Source of the DNA: Incurvaria masculella
Taxonomy: Eukaryota; Arthropoda; Insecta; Lepidoptera; Incurvariidae
Direction: 5' to 3'
Assembly (NCBI GenBank): GCA_946894095.1
Contig: OX335643.1
Location: 5,939,036 to 6,003,035 of the forward strand
Length of the DNA stretch: 64,000 nucleotides
Shown here: one piece after another, positions 44,401-47,175 of the stretch
Layout: every line of letters begins with the position of its first letter
Position numbering within the stretch: the stretch's first letter is position 1
Translations under genes and position numbers: made by a program
Notes under the pieces: generated by a model
The model's input: only the letters and a program-made list of their open reading frames with translations
Told to the model about the DNA's origin: nothing
The model's database searches: none

Positions 44401-45106
44401 CACATACTACACAGCAGGTATTACGGATCAATATCAGATGGACAGATTACTCAACAGAAATTCCGGTACAAAACCAACTGGCATATATTACTCAACAAGT
44501 ATTCCAGAACAATAGCAATTGGCCCAGATTACACACCAGAAATTCCGTAACCGTAGCATTTCGTCGGATTACACAACAGAAATTCCGAAACAATAGCGAA
44601 TGGCACAGATTACACAACAGGTATTCCGGAGCTATGCAAATTAGCACAGGTTACACACCAGAAATTCAGTAACAGCAGCTATTGGACAGATTACACAAAA
44701 GGACAACGGAACAATAGCAACTGGCACAGGATACACAACTGAAATTCCGGCACAATAGAAACTGACTGATTACATTACAGAAAATACGGAACATTAACAA
44801 CTGGTACAGATTACTAATTAAAAAGAATACAGAGCATTATACCTCAGGGTTGTCACTGAATTAAGTTTTTGAACACCAATAATGACAGCGCTCAAAGTAT
44901 TTTTAAAAGCAGCTAAGATCGATACTAACATAACATATAAAAATAATTAGATGACTTTGATGGATGAATGAATGAATGAATATGTGTTTATTGTCGCAGG
45001 TGCACCGAACATGAACGAGATGGAACAGTTCTCTGACGTTTTGCTGACGCTGATGCAGAGCAAGGTGGTCAGCGAGTTTCAGAACCCACAGCACGGCCAG
45101 AGCTAG
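2236..45106 (+). CDS. Wdr62: WDR62/MAPKBP1 orthologue, 20 exons spanning the 3' part of the gene (5' exons outside window)
   Basis: WD40 scaffold of the WDR62/MAPKBP1 family, which binds JNK-pathway kinases and acts at spindle poles and centrosomes. Joining 2236-2495, 3715-3843, 4570-4712, 7285-7379, 8419-8538, 10478-10564, 11301-11422, 12479-12632, 14042-14186, 15957-16150, 17904-18048, 18203-22066, 23235-23357, 25576-25691, 27144-27303, 39291-39404, 40455-40574, 41154-41279, 42705-42917 and 45000-45106 gives one open frame of 6537 bases (2178 codons plus TAG). All splice sites are GT/AG and all phases match. The first exon holds the last WD repeat ([11 protein letters not shown], then [13 protein letters not shown]), nearly family-diagnostic; exon 3 holds [11 protein letters not shown]. 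The last exons encode the helical C-terminus. The middle is long, serine-rich and disordered. Without exon 12 the visible product is 890 residues. Naming as Wdr62 rather than MAPKBP1 assumes a single insect orthologue. Confidence 0.88.
2662..3036. mobile_element. Foldback element copy 1 with tRNA-Leu-like segment
   Basis: Imperfect inverted arms at 2662-2725 and 2969-3036 flank a 243-bp centre. The centre contains GTGGCGAAATTGGTAGACGC (2921-2940), identical to a segment of copy 2 at 13523-13542 and very like a bacterial or plastid tRNA-Leu D arm. A GGTTCGGGTT motif follows at 2959. Flanking sequence CGTACTAAGCAG upstream is also shared with copy 2. Confidence 0.7.
3037..3714 (+). other. Intron 1 remainder, no feature seen
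   Basis: AT-rich intron with short open frames lacking protein character. It ends in a T-rich tract (3670-3682) and the acceptor TTTTCAG. Confidence 0.6.
3715..3843 (+). CDS. Wdr62: Wdr62 exon 2
   Basis: Completes an AGG codon across the junction and encodes [17 protein letters not shown], then [13 protein letters not shown]. Donor is GTATGT at 3844, leaving phase 2. The linker just after the propeller is conserved in the family only in its end (PDYT into exon 3). Confidence 0.88.
4570..4712 (+). CDS. Wdr62: Wdr62 exon 3
   Basis: Acceptor CACCAG, donor GTCAGT, enters phase 2 and leaves phase 1. Encodes [18 protein letters not shown], the conserved post-propeller motif of WDR62/MAPKBP1, then a Gly/Ala/Pro-rich stretch and [12 protein letters not shown]. 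Confidence 0.92.
4730..5509 (+). repeat. Tandem repeat array, period about 54-57 bp (left part)
   Basis: Units begin with AGCCGGATGTAATAGGACTT at about 4730, 4784, 4840, 5255, 5310, 5367, 5423 and 5479. Between the third and fourth units a MITE (4881-5194) is inserted, and a foldback element (5510-6980) splits the array on the right. Confidence 0.85.
4881..5194 (+). mobile_element. MITE family A, copy 1
   Basis: Terminal inverted repeats CACCTGAATTGGCGTTTACG and CGTAAACGCC..TTTAGGTG. A second copy in reverse orientation lies at 26122-26428, with matching internal sequence (for example GAGTCCG, TGACAGCTTACTCA and GCCGACTCCGC). It has no coding capacity. Confidence 0.8.
5510..6980. mobile_element. 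1471-bp foldback element with 335-bp arms, nested inverted repeat and 4-bp target duplication
   Basis: Arms at 5510-5846 and 6646-6980 are inverted copies, with ends GGGACATTTCACGTGAAGCG and the reverse complement. AAGT flanks both sides (5506-5509 and 6981-6984) as a target duplication. Inside, a second inverted pair lies at 6362-6435 and 6568-6641, 74 bp each, ending GTGCACGTTTTAATCTGTGA. No transposase frame is present. It is inserted into the 55-bp tandem array. Confidence 0.85.
6985..7200 (+). repeat. Tandem repeat array, period about 55 bp (right part)
   Basis: Continuation of the array beyond the foldback element, with diverged units at about 7013, 7069, 7126 and 7178. Confidence 0.75.
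7285..7379 (+). CDS. Wdr62: Wdr62 exon 4
   Basis: Acceptor GTTACAG, donor GTAAGC, enters phase 1 and leaves phase 0. Encodes [18 protein letters not shown], then [13 protein letters not shown]. It is an acidic/serine-rich linker with mixed codon use, unlike the GC-rich exons around it. Confidence 0.88.
7380..8418 (+). other. Intron 4; short 24-bp tandem duplication, otherwise nothing
   Basis: TTGTGTGTTCGTGTTTGCAG is repeated in tandem at about 7499-7548. The rest is AT-rich intron without recognised elements. Confidence 0.6.
8419..8538 (+). CDS. Wdr62: Wdr62 exon 5
   Basis: Acceptor GGCGCAG (or, three bases on, CAGCAG). Encodes [32 protein letters not shown] and SASPRSQK. It is 40 codons, phase 0 to 0. 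The donor AAG|GTTTTT is weak, so the exact 3' end is the least certain part. Confidence 0.8.
8865..9160 (+). repeat. Dispersed repeat family B, copy 1
   Basis: Shares sequence and orientation with 50694-51013: GTACAAAACTCGCTGAAAA, GTATGACAT, GCCATCTCC.GTCACTG, AAATGTGAATTGCA and TATGACGTTAGC. No coding potential and no clear terminal repeats. Confidence 0.7.
9195..9470 (+). pseudogene. LINE ORF2 C-terminal relic
   Basis: A frame at 9386 reads [15 protein letters not shown], the C-terminal 'RWFGH-ER' signature after the reverse transcriptase of several insect non-LTR elements. Upstream pieces (MYGSKTSVW) match the preceding region but are broken by frameshifts and stops. The related relic at 42960-43255 keeps more of this tail. 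Confidence 0.65.
9990..10207. repeat. Nested inverted repeats upstream of exon 6
   Basis: An outer pair (9991-10023 and 10179-10206, sharing GTTAGACATGTTTGAAAAA) encloses a perfect 21-bp hairpin, GTTTGAAAAATGTTACGGCT.. at 10128-10148 and 10163-10183. TAATAGCGTCCTGT is directly repeated at about 10117 and 10217. Probably a small foldback insertion. Confidence 0.6.
10478..10564 (+). CDS. Wdr62: Wdr62 exon 6
   Basis: Encodes [29 protein letters not shown], 29 codons, phase 0 to 0. The acceptor GCGCGAAG and donor GTTTGC are both weak. It is kept because the frame and phases fit both neighbours and the segment is much more GC-rich than the intron. Confidence 0.75.
10565..11300 (+). other. Intron 6, no feature seen
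   Basis: AT-rich intron with a short near-duplicate (TTTTTATTCGAATCGGAAT at about 10754 and 10777). No recognised element. Confidence 0.5.
11301..11422 (+). CDS. Wdr62: Wdr62 exon 7
   Basis: Acceptor GCGGCAG, donor GTGGGT at 11423, phase 0 to 2. Encodes [33 protein letters not shown] and GNGDTTPG. The alternative donor at 11427 would break the frame into exon 8. Confidence 0.88.
11497..11895 (-). mobile_element. tRNA-derived SINE, full-length-like copy
   Basis: On the minus strand it starts with a tRNA-like head (GGCTCTTAGCGTAGTGGCGC as A box, GGGTTCAAATCC as B box). It runs through the family body (TTTCTCTTTCCGAG, CATTTCGTCACGAATG, GGTGCCATCGCATTGG, GGCATGGCACC) to the 3' end GGGCTAATAT..CATATCAGGTCGC and A-rich tail. 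It matches 16506-16891 and 63108-63449. Confidence 0.85.
11915..12030 (-). repeat. Truncated fragment of the same SINE family
   Basis: Contains GGGAACTAGGTGCCATGTCA and a diverged body segment. It lacks head and tail. Confidence 0.6.
12479..12632 (+). CDS. Wdr62: Wdr62 exon 8
   Basis: Acceptor TCCTCCAG, donor GTACTC, phase 2 to 0. Encodes [35 protein letters not shown] and [12 protein letters not shown]. The frame is fixed by exon 7 and is not the longest open frame in the exon. Confidence 0.88.
12895..14010 (+). repeat. 63-bp tandem array derived from the SINE 3' end, split by a foldback element
   Basis: Units of GGACATGGATAGCGAATACC plus CACGATATAAACCTAACATT recur at 12895, 12943, 13006, 13705, 13768, 13831, 13894 and 13957. 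The spacing is exactly 63 bp apart from the first, 48-bp unit. The core resembles the terminal GGACATGGATAGCTAATACC/GATATTAGCCTAAC part of the window's SINEs. An ATA-rich microsatellite (13039-13065) and foldback copy 2 interrupt it. Confidence 0.85.
13175..13682. mobile_element. Foldback element copy 2 with tRNA-Leu-like segment
   Basis: Arms 13175-13286 and 13571-13682 are each 112 bp and nearly perfect inverted copies. The centre carries GTGGCGAAATTGGTAGACGC (13523-13542), and TTCGGGTCC lies at the inner edge of the right arm, placed like A and B boxes. Copy 1 is at 2662-3036. Confidence 0.85.
14042..14186 (+). CDS. Wdr62: Wdr62 exon 9
   Basis: Acceptor ATCGCAG, donor GTGAGA, phase 0 to 1. 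Encodes [36 protein letters not shown] and [12 protein letters not shown]. The start of a helical, serine-rich segment. Confidence 0.9.
14187..15534 (+). other. Intron 9 left part, nothing recognised
   Basis: AT-rich sequence. A 168-codon minus-strand frame (15047-15553) has no family resemblance and is not called a gene. Confidence 0.5.
15535..15894 (+). mobile_element. TTAA-type MITE family C, copy 1 (left end degraded)
   Basis: The interior matches 49395-49762 in the same orientation: CCATACAAACGTAG, TTGATATTTAATATCTAATA, ATATCTGTGTCTGCA, CGAAAAAACAAAG and TGCTTACGGGCC. The right end is followed by TTAA (15895-15898). The left terminal repeat is missing. Confidence 0.75.
15957..16150 (+). 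CDS. Wdr62: Wdr62 exon 10
   Basis: Acceptor CCCACAG, donor GTACGT, phase 1 to 0. Encodes [18 protein letters not shown], a pure Pro-Ala repeat from a GCGCCC microsatellite, then [17 protein letters not shown] and [11 protein letters not shown], a likely coiled coil. Very GC-rich. Confidence 0.9.
16506..16891 (+). mobile_element. tRNA-derived SINE with poly(A) tail
   Basis: The best-preserved copy. A box TAGCCTAGTGGCGCGG at about 16513, B box GGGTTCAATACC at 16556-16567, then the body shared with 11497-11895. The 3' end GTGTATTGGGCTAAATATCC is followed by ATGTCAGGTCGCATA and a run of A at 16879-16891. Non-autonomous and transcribed by Pol III if active. Confidence 0.88.
16892..17903 (+). other. 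Intron 10 right part with a SINE fragment
   Basis: A short minus-strand SINE piece lies at about 17320-17410 (TGACATAAGCCTAACATGC, then CCAAGACCTTCCTTAT). At 17533-17567 is CCGAAATGTATGTAGTGG, found inverted at 23473-23512. Otherwise plain intron. Confidence 0.5.
17904..18048 (+). CDS. Wdr62: Wdr62 exon 11
   Basis: Acceptor CCACTAG, donor GTGAGT, phase 0 to 1. Encodes [32 protein letters not shown] and [16 protein letters not shown] serine/proline-rich linker. Confidence 0.9.
18203..22066 (+). CDS. Wdr62: Wdr62 exon 12: giant 3864-bp internal exon, 1288 codons
   Basis: Acceptor ATACCAG after a 154-bp intron, donor GTGACT at 22067, phase 1 to 1. The encoded protein is Ser/Asn/Lys-rich and probably disordered. 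Visible features are three ES(I/V)LSD motifs with upstream Ser/Cys (19432-19460, 19671-19700, 19743-19780) and DSLE(V/I)L twice (20914, 20971). Short proline motifs KPAIPAKP (19261), KPPIPEKK (20209) and KPPKPVKR (20641) are of SH3-ligand type. A coiled coil at about 21171-21290 contains [15 protein letters not shown]. Codon use is AT-rich, in contrast to the neighbouring exons. If intron 12 is retained, translation stops eight codons on (22090-22092), giving an alternative C-terminus. I recognise no domain. Confidence 0.9.
22093..23234 (+). other. Intron 12, no repeat recognised
   Basis: AT-rich sequence with a short hairpin near 22565-22613 (CATAAGAATAGAGAAGG.. with TTATTCTTATG). The T-rich stretch and AATAAA-like words could serve an alternative 3' end after 22092, but nothing is decisive. 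Confidence 0.4.
23235..23357 (+). CDS. Wdr62: Wdr62 exon 13 with two possible acceptors
   Basis: From 23235 (acceptor GCGGGCAG) the frame fits exon 12 or exon 11 (both phase 1) and encodes [16 protein letters not shown], then [17 protein letters not shown] stronger-looking acceptor, TGTCTCCGCAG before 23264, would need phase 0, as supplied by exon 10. Donor GGTGAGT leaves phase 1. RRAISLSDL resembles the RSLSLSDL-type motifs of the family. Confidence 0.85.
23358..25575 (+). other. Intron 13, mostly featureless
   Basis: A weak SINE 3'-end fragment at about 23665-23735 (GGCTAATGTCATGACAG, then ATATTAGCCATCTATGACC) and a GCGCCATCT motif at 24873. No gene seen. Confidence 0.5.
25576..25691 (+). 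CDS. Wdr62: Wdr62 exon 14
   Basis: Acceptor TCTTACAG, donor GTATAC, phase 1 to 0. Encodes [33 protein letters not shown] and VGVLNQ. A basic, serine-rich linker. Confidence 0.9.
26122..26428 (-). mobile_element. MITE family A, copy 2 (reverse orientation)
   Basis: Ends ACCTAAATTGGCGTTTACGG and GCGTAAATGCCAATTTAGGTG-like. The interior matches 4881-5194 when reverse-complemented. A separate small inverted pair lies just upstream (about 25950-26105, TCGGACGTTGAAA.. and TCCAACGTCCGA). Confidence 0.8.
26444..26979. mobile_element. TTAA-flanked MITE, 536 bp
   Basis: Begins GGTGGCCCAT and ends TTGGGCCACC, with TTAA at both outer edges (26440-26443 and 26980-26983). A TTAA duplication is the hallmark of piggyBac-type mobilisation. 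No open reading frame. Confidence 0.75.
27144..27303 (+). CDS. Wdr62: Wdr62 exon 15
   Basis: Acceptor CTGCGCAG, donor GTGAGT, phase 0 to 1. Encodes [13 protein letters not shown], a Gly run, [12 protein letters not shown], an Ala run, then [11 protein letters not shown]. The Gly and Ala runs come from GGC- and GCG-type triplet repeats. It precedes a 12-kb intron. Confidence 0.9.
27580..28140 (-). repeat. SINE fragments
   Basis: At 27590-27680 are GGATGGCTAATAACATATCC, ATATTAGCCCAACATGCC and TGCCATGCCAGGACC, a minus-strand SINE 3' part. At 28090-28127 CGGCTTGTAGCTTAGGGTGC resembles a plus-strand SINE head. Both are decayed. Confidence 0.55.
28619..28912 (+). mobile_element. Lepidopteran dispersed repeat with GGGTTCCGTACC ends
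   Basis: Starts TTAGGGTTCCGTACCCAAAG, carries a CGTC/GTCC tandem run at 28677-28710 and CTCATGAACCGTAACAG. It ends GGTACGGAACCCTTCG, then GAGTCCGACTCGCACTTGG. I recognise this as a very common lepidopteran repeat. A fragment of its 3' half is at 32478-32560. Confidence 0.75.
28913..29557 (+). other. Intron 15 segment downstream of the S28 gene, repeat fragment
   Basis: At 29285-29375 a segment with GGGCAAAAATGCTTTCTTAT matches the reverse complement of 32560-32655 (GGGTAAAAATGCTTTCGTAT). TTTATT at 29272-29277 could be a minus-strand poly(A) signal for the S28 gene. Confidence 0.4.
29558..30982 (-). CDS. Intronless S28 serine carboxypeptidase-like protease (thymus-specific serine protease/PRCP family), nested in Wdr62 intron 15
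   Basis: 474 residues in one exon. Residues 1-17 form a signal peptide, so the product is secreted or lysosomal/extracellular. S28 enzymes cleave after proline or act as dipeptidyl peptidases on peptides. The catalytic serine lies in [11 protein letters not shown] (Ser172), the aspartate in [12 protein letters not shown] (Asp405) and the histidine in EQSHCSDL (His431), so all three are present. [20 protein letters not shown] and [12 protein letters not shown] are family landmarks. Several N-glycosylation sequons occur. The length is normal and the frame intact. It lies antisense in a 12-kb intron of the WDR62 gene and has its own TATA-like box. The close paralogue is at 56448-57812. Exact substrate unknown. 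Confidence 0.9.
   Translation of the reverse strand: MKTILTILAILAAKAMAFVDIINFSGNNFQITLQHRHEGSSPKHIAAQYFTQRLDHFNASVPHTFQQRYFERDQFWKKDGPIFIVIGGEDDTSKGEVFGGITEQLAKETNGSLYALEHRYYGVSLPFQLEHTVENMRYLSSRQALADLADFIVHLKGDEKYKNSKVVVIGGSYAGNLAAWMRAKYPNLVDAALASSAPLLAKADFSEYHEAVGNVYREYGGDICYNNIKSMITKVQYHFLKKNSTEKLKEMLDICEDSVVGNKDNQRFLLRFISTVISSYVQYGDVQSVKDQCAAFAKMNENNKLDLDTEDCINIDYQEYLQSNRLDPWTYQQCTEFGYEQTASSKKQPFYSPHGMQLFYQQCSAILDGPYNKTSIEEAVNRTNAYYGGLESGVTRVLFTHGSLDPWAQLGVTQNHNTLQTPVIVIQEQSHCSDLSYGISEDDSEYMKINRAHIKFWIKYWLENEDELRTDQKW
31038..31045 (-). promoter_or_regulatory. TATA box of the nested S28 gene
   Basis: TATAAATA on the minus strand (within CATATAAATAAGG), 56-63 bp before the ATG. This is a spacing similar to that of the paralogue's TATA box. 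Confidence 0.6.
31046..33131 (+). other. Intron 15 segment with repeat fragments
   Basis: SINE scraps at about 31190-31235 (CCATGGTTCGAAACTTCTG) and 31590-31640 (GGTATTAGCCATCCATGTCC). The 3' half of the GGGTTCC repeat is at 32478-32560, followed by the 32560-32655 segment shared with 29285-29375. A short hairpin lies at about 32829-32871 (ACGCAAATA..ATTTGCGT). No gene. Confidence 0.5.
33132..33184. repeat. Perfect 24-bp inverted repeat (hairpin)
   Basis: GATGACTAATGTCACTGTCA.. and its exact reverse complement are separated by five bases. It stands alone, about 1.2 kb upstream of the LINE ORF1. Confidence 0.85.
33236..33440 (+). mobile_element. Possible pogo/Tigger-type MITE end
   Basis: TA|CAGTAG start, then repeated ACGACTTCGGTTGTAACGAC, CCGGTTTTAACGACGG and GACTCCGGTTTAAGCGACC, the pattern usual at ends of pogo-like elements. 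The right terminal repeat was not found. Confidence 0.45.
33441..34382 (+). other. Sequence upstream of the LINE ORF1; possible LINE 5' UTR
   Basis: Contains two GCGCCATCT motifs (33617, 33678). No clear LINE 5' boundary or target duplication was found. Confidence 0.35.
34383..35195 (+). CDS. LINE ORF1 protein, coiled coil plus RNA-binding domain
   Basis: 270 residues. Residues 1-75 form a long heptad coiled coil ([18 protein letters not shown], then [14 protein letters not shown]), suited to trimer formation. Residues about 76-190 ([30 protein letters not shown]) resemble the RRM-like and C-terminal domains of L1-type ORF1p. The tail is polar and basic. ORF1p binds element RNA as a chaperone. 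It ends CAA TTA TAG CAA TCA, and the same frame continues open directly into ORF2. Confidence 0.85.
   Translation: MEEVLNALKTIKRELDEQRLEIRETGKNVTDQVTQNINRMFDQRMAAWEEKHEKLEERVENQEKRIYFLEKQARKRNLVLFGIQETETSYGNLESNIIKWVDQYLSIKLAFSDIQEVQRIGKKEERPRPIIVTFSTLGIKIKILKQKRALTDTHYYIKEDYPKYVLEKRKELQEQLQLEREKGNTAAIKYDKLIIFKNNPKRKLPTSPENTTAPNSESNTQITKKNKMKPSDALVKRSNSISEGVIKPGILNFLINKNTTDTNSNQSQQL
35196..38243 (+). pseudogene. LINE ORF2: AP-endonuclease plus reverse transcriptase, one internal UAG
   Basis: The frame is open from just after the ORF1 stop. The endonuclease shows [39 protein letters not shown] with NEIDYIL, and SDHR. The reverse transcriptase shows [51 protein letters not shown] and the catalytic [10 protein letters not shown]. 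The C-terminal region [18 protein letters not shown] is typical of RTE-like elements. No in-frame ATG occurs until about 35676, after the first endonuclease motifs, so initiation must depend on ORF1 or a non-AUG codon. TAG at 37164-37166 replaces the residue just before LAFIDY and inactivates this copy unless suppressed. All catalytic residues are otherwise present. Confidence 0.88.
38401..39290 (+). other. End of intron 15, nothing recognised
   Basis: AT-rich sequence without repeats I could identify, up to the acceptor TTGTGCACAG. Confidence 0.5.
39291..39404 (+). CDS. Wdr62: Wdr62 exon 16
   Basis: Phase 1 to 1, donor GTGAGT. Encodes [18 protein letters not shown], then [16 protein letters not shown] and QRRIG. 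Short proline motif PPPRPR. Confidence 0.9.
39430..39770. other. GC-rich island in intron 16, unassigned
   Basis: About 340 bp of high GC, with GGACCGGTCCGGCGG and AGCGGGAGGAGGGGATC. Its open frames on both strands look like by-products of composition. Probably a repeat or LINE 5' fragment, but no motif decides. Confidence 0.35.
39771..40454 (+). other. Intron 16 remainder, nothing recognised
   Basis: AT-rich sequence. AATTTAAATTGGTTGACG.. at 40360 is partly echoed by GCGTCAACCAAATCGGTTG at 40401 as a weak inverted pair. Confidence 0.4.
40455..40574 (+). CDS. Wdr62: Wdr62 exon 17
   Basis: Acceptor GACGCGCAG, donor GTGAGT, phase 1 to 1. Encodes [18 protein letters not shown], then [15 protein letters not shown] and RSPTDAQ. 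Very GC-rich; start of the C-terminal helical region. Confidence 0.87.
40575..41153 (+). other. Intron 17, nothing recognised
   Basis: AT-rich intron with no repeat or gene seen. Confidence 0.5.
41154..41279 (+). CDS. Wdr62: Wdr62 exon 18
   Basis: Acceptor ATATTGCAG, donor GTACGT, phase 1 to 1. Encodes [34 protein letters not shown] and DDTRQLISG. An amphipathic helical segment of the family's C-terminal domain. Confidence 0.9.
41356..41504. repeat. Small foldback just after exon 18
   Basis: TTCAGTAAAGAAAACCG and AGCGGTTCTCAAA (41356-41394) recur inverted at 41466-41504 (TTTGAGAACCGCTTG and GGTTTTCTGTACTGAA). Confidence 0.65.
41815..42012 (-). mobile_element. SINE with a different, tRNA-Thr-like head
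   Basis: On the minus strand: GATAGCTCAGATGGTTAGAG, an anticodon arm TGGA-CATGTAA-TCCA and a T arm GCAGGTTCGAACCCTGC. This is joined directly to the 3' part of the local SINE family (GGTGCCATGCCAGGACC.. and GGACATGGATAGCTAATACC mirrored). The acceptor stem does not pair and U33 is lost, so it is not a tRNA gene. Confidence 0.75.
42376..42489 (+). pseudogene. LINE ORF2 C-terminal fragment with AT-rich tail
   Basis: Frame [27 protein letters not shown], then KAKK and stop. This is the common 'LPEEVV...[12 protein letters not shown]' end of CR1-group reverse transcriptase ORFs. It is followed by AAT/AATA microsatellite sequence (42463-42540). Confidence 0.7.
42705..42917 (+). CDS. Wdr62: Wdr62 exon 19
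   Basis: Acceptor GATGGCAG, donor GTGAAC, phase 1 to 1. Encodes [15 protein letters not shown], an Ala/Gly-rich spacer, [15 protein letters not shown], then [12 protein letters not shown]. These are helical, dimerisation-type sequences. The frame stays open past the donor to 43253. Confidence 0.9.
42960..43255 (+). pseudogene. LINE ORF2 C-terminal fragment, in frame with exon 19
   Basis: Reads [44 protein letters not shown] and [10 protein letters not shown], then a stop. This is the same tail type as the relic at 9195-9470. It lies in intron 19, 43 bases after exon 19. Confidence 0.75.
43335..43520 (+). repeat. Tandem array, period about 40-41 bp (left part)
   Basis: Units with ACAACAGAAATTCCGGAACA and CAACTGGCACAGATTAC. 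It continues at 44365 after an insertion. Confidence 0.75.
43521..44364 (+). mobile_element. Insertion splitting the 40-bp array; probable LINE 3' region with (AATAC)n tail
   Basis: No open frame. It contains GCGGAGTTTCTTTCCAGTTC, a phrase I associate with 3' regions of lepidopteran non-LTR elements, and ends in AATACA repeated five times (44336-44364). Confidence 0.5.
44365..44830 (+). repeat. Tandem array, period about 40-41 bp (right part)
   Basis: Same unit as 43335-43520, for example ACAGAAATTCCG at 44452, 44537 and 44577, with moderate divergence. Confidence 0.8.
45000..45106 (+). CDS. Wdr62: Wdr62 terminal exon 20
   Basis: Acceptor TGTCGCAG, enters phase 1, stop TAG at 45104-45106. 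Encodes [16 protein letters not shown], then [14 protein letters not shown] and QHGQS. A final conserved helix. Confidence 0.92.
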
Positions 45107-46100
45107 TACACGCTCGCACCGACGCGAACCGCGCGGCGGGATGTCTGAACGTACCGCGCGTGGGCTCGTTTGTGTGAAGCTGCTACCGTACACGATCCTG
45201 CAGATTCTCATTTGTGTGAAGCGTGTGATGGGATATTCGAACACGCAGTTCAGCACCGTTGGTTGAAAGCTACTCATTTCAAACATCCTAATTCCCAGTA
45301 TGAAGCGCGGAGTGAAACGTTCGCCTTGCCGATTCCTAGTGCAGAACAAAACCCCGTGCTTCGCATTGGTGTGAAATTTGTTGCGGTTGCGTTTGATAGA
45401 CAGTTTTTTACAGCAAAATTCCGAGTGCGGCTGGTGCCCTAGCACAGAATTTTCTTACAAACTGGGTAAAGTTGGAAAAGTTCTGTTGAATCCTCCTATA
45501 CCCGTGAATTGAGCGCTGTTAGGCGATAGTAGTATGTCAGTCATGTTTAACTTCCAAAGTTGGAGGGCAGTTGAACATTGCTTTTGGAGAAACTACAAAT
45601 TCACACTTGAGTTCTGGGCCTTGTGTGTGCTTGTCCAGTCAGTCTGTGATTTTCCGGAGGATTTCAATGCGAAATGCGTTTGATTCAATCTAATTAGTTA
45701 AACAGTGTCTTCAATTAATATTGTCCATGATTTTTGGAATGATTCCACGATTGTATTCCAGAGTTTTTCCGGAGATTTTTAACATTAAATGTTCGTTGGA
45801 GATAAAACATGTGGTAAATGCGAATTTTAACTAAAAATCTTCCCAAAGTGTGTTATCGAGACTAAACAAGACATGTATTGACATAACTGAAAAACTTCAA
45901 AGAGTGATATCGAAGGTTTAAACATAGATTAATAAGTGATTTAATTAATAAATATCTTATTAGTCTATGGTTTAAACTAATGTACTTTCTTGGACATTTT
46001 GCGAAAAAAAAAAAGATTGGGCACGTTAGAAAATGCTTTGAAGGTTATAATGTCGTAGTTATTCAAATAAAGAAAAAACATTGTGTAACTTTATAAACAT
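45107..46100 (+). other. Wdr62: Wdr62 3' UTR (end uncertain)
   Basis: No open frame continues after the stop. AATAAA words at 46066-46071 and 46172-46177 are candidate poly(A) signals. The antisense frame over 44903-45445 is not supported as a gene. Confidence 0.5.
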
Positions 46101-46954
46101 TTGTCGTCCGCCGCAAGTCAATATAATAGTCTATAAGTTTTCAATGTCACAATTTTTAAATGTATTTTTGAAATAAATTAAACTTTAAGCGTTCACTGTT
46201 AATGCTTAATTTTATACGCTGGCAATTATGACTTTTGTAATTCTAGAGTTTTAACATGCCAATTTTCATGCGTTATGTAATATAATTTTAATGTATAAGT
46301 ATATAATATGTACGTATGTTCTGTTCACTGTAAAATTGCCATTTTAAATGAGACTAGATTAATGAATAATTTAAATTTGTTTATACTTCGTGCACTTAGA
46401 TGCAACTCTGCTAATTATTTTGACACTCACCTGGAACTAAGGAATCTTATGTAAGCATGTGATATGTGTTTATTTTTCACATCTGCTTAGAATTAATTTG
46501 TCTTATGAGTTGGCAGTCGTGTCTTGCGATGGCGACTCGAGATAGGTAGTCTTAGTAAAGTTATACTTTCAGTGTCATATTATTAACATAAATGGGGTAA
46601 CATTGTTTTTGATTGTATCACAAATATGTTATTTATTACCGTGTAAAGTTAAACAATGGAATTGTACATTGACGTGAGAATTGTGTAGGAATTATAAAAA
46701 GGATCTAGAGTGAGGTTGTATAGCATGAAGTTTTGTTTTGTATAACTTTGTAGGTAGGTCATGAGCAGAAATATTCCGTAATTTGTTTAATTGAAAAGAT
46801 GTGCATTTAATGTTTACTGAAGTTTGCAAAACTGTTTTTTTACATTTTGCAGTTCTTTGATATTGTTTACAATGGCGCCCATTCCAACAGGAATTTTAAA
46901 CAATGTTCTCTGTATTTGGTACTGAAGAGTTAAATAAGACATTGTTCCAATGAG
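46101..46954 (+). other. AT-rich intergenic sequence, nothing recognised
   Basis: May include a longer Wdr62 3' UTR. No gene or repeat seen. Confidence 0.4.
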
Positions 46955-47175
46955 ACATTTTATGACCATGGTCACGGGTTCGAACTCCGGGGTTCGGGAC
47001 TAGGTAGCAGGGCTAAGCCCGCCGGGGTTGGTAACATCGCATTCGAAGAGAGGTGGTTGAAAGGACAATTGTTTTCTCCATTCAGGTATCTGCAGCCGTG
47101 CTCAAATAGAGGGAAAGTCCTGGCATGTCACCTAATTCCCTCTGAAATATGGAGTGATGGTTTCATATCAGGTAT
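46955..47175 (+). mobile_element. Diverged SINE copy
   Basis: GGTCACGGGTTCGAACTCCG (B box), GCCCGCCGGGGTTGGTAACA, ATCGCATTCGAAG, GCCGTGCTCAAATAGAGGGA and TCCTGGCATGTCACC follow the order of the family body. The head is truncated and the tail end is lost. Confidence 0.7.

Noticed and set aside
44903..45445. 180-codon minus-strand frame
   Set aside because: Antisense to the last exon and 3' UTR; no motif.
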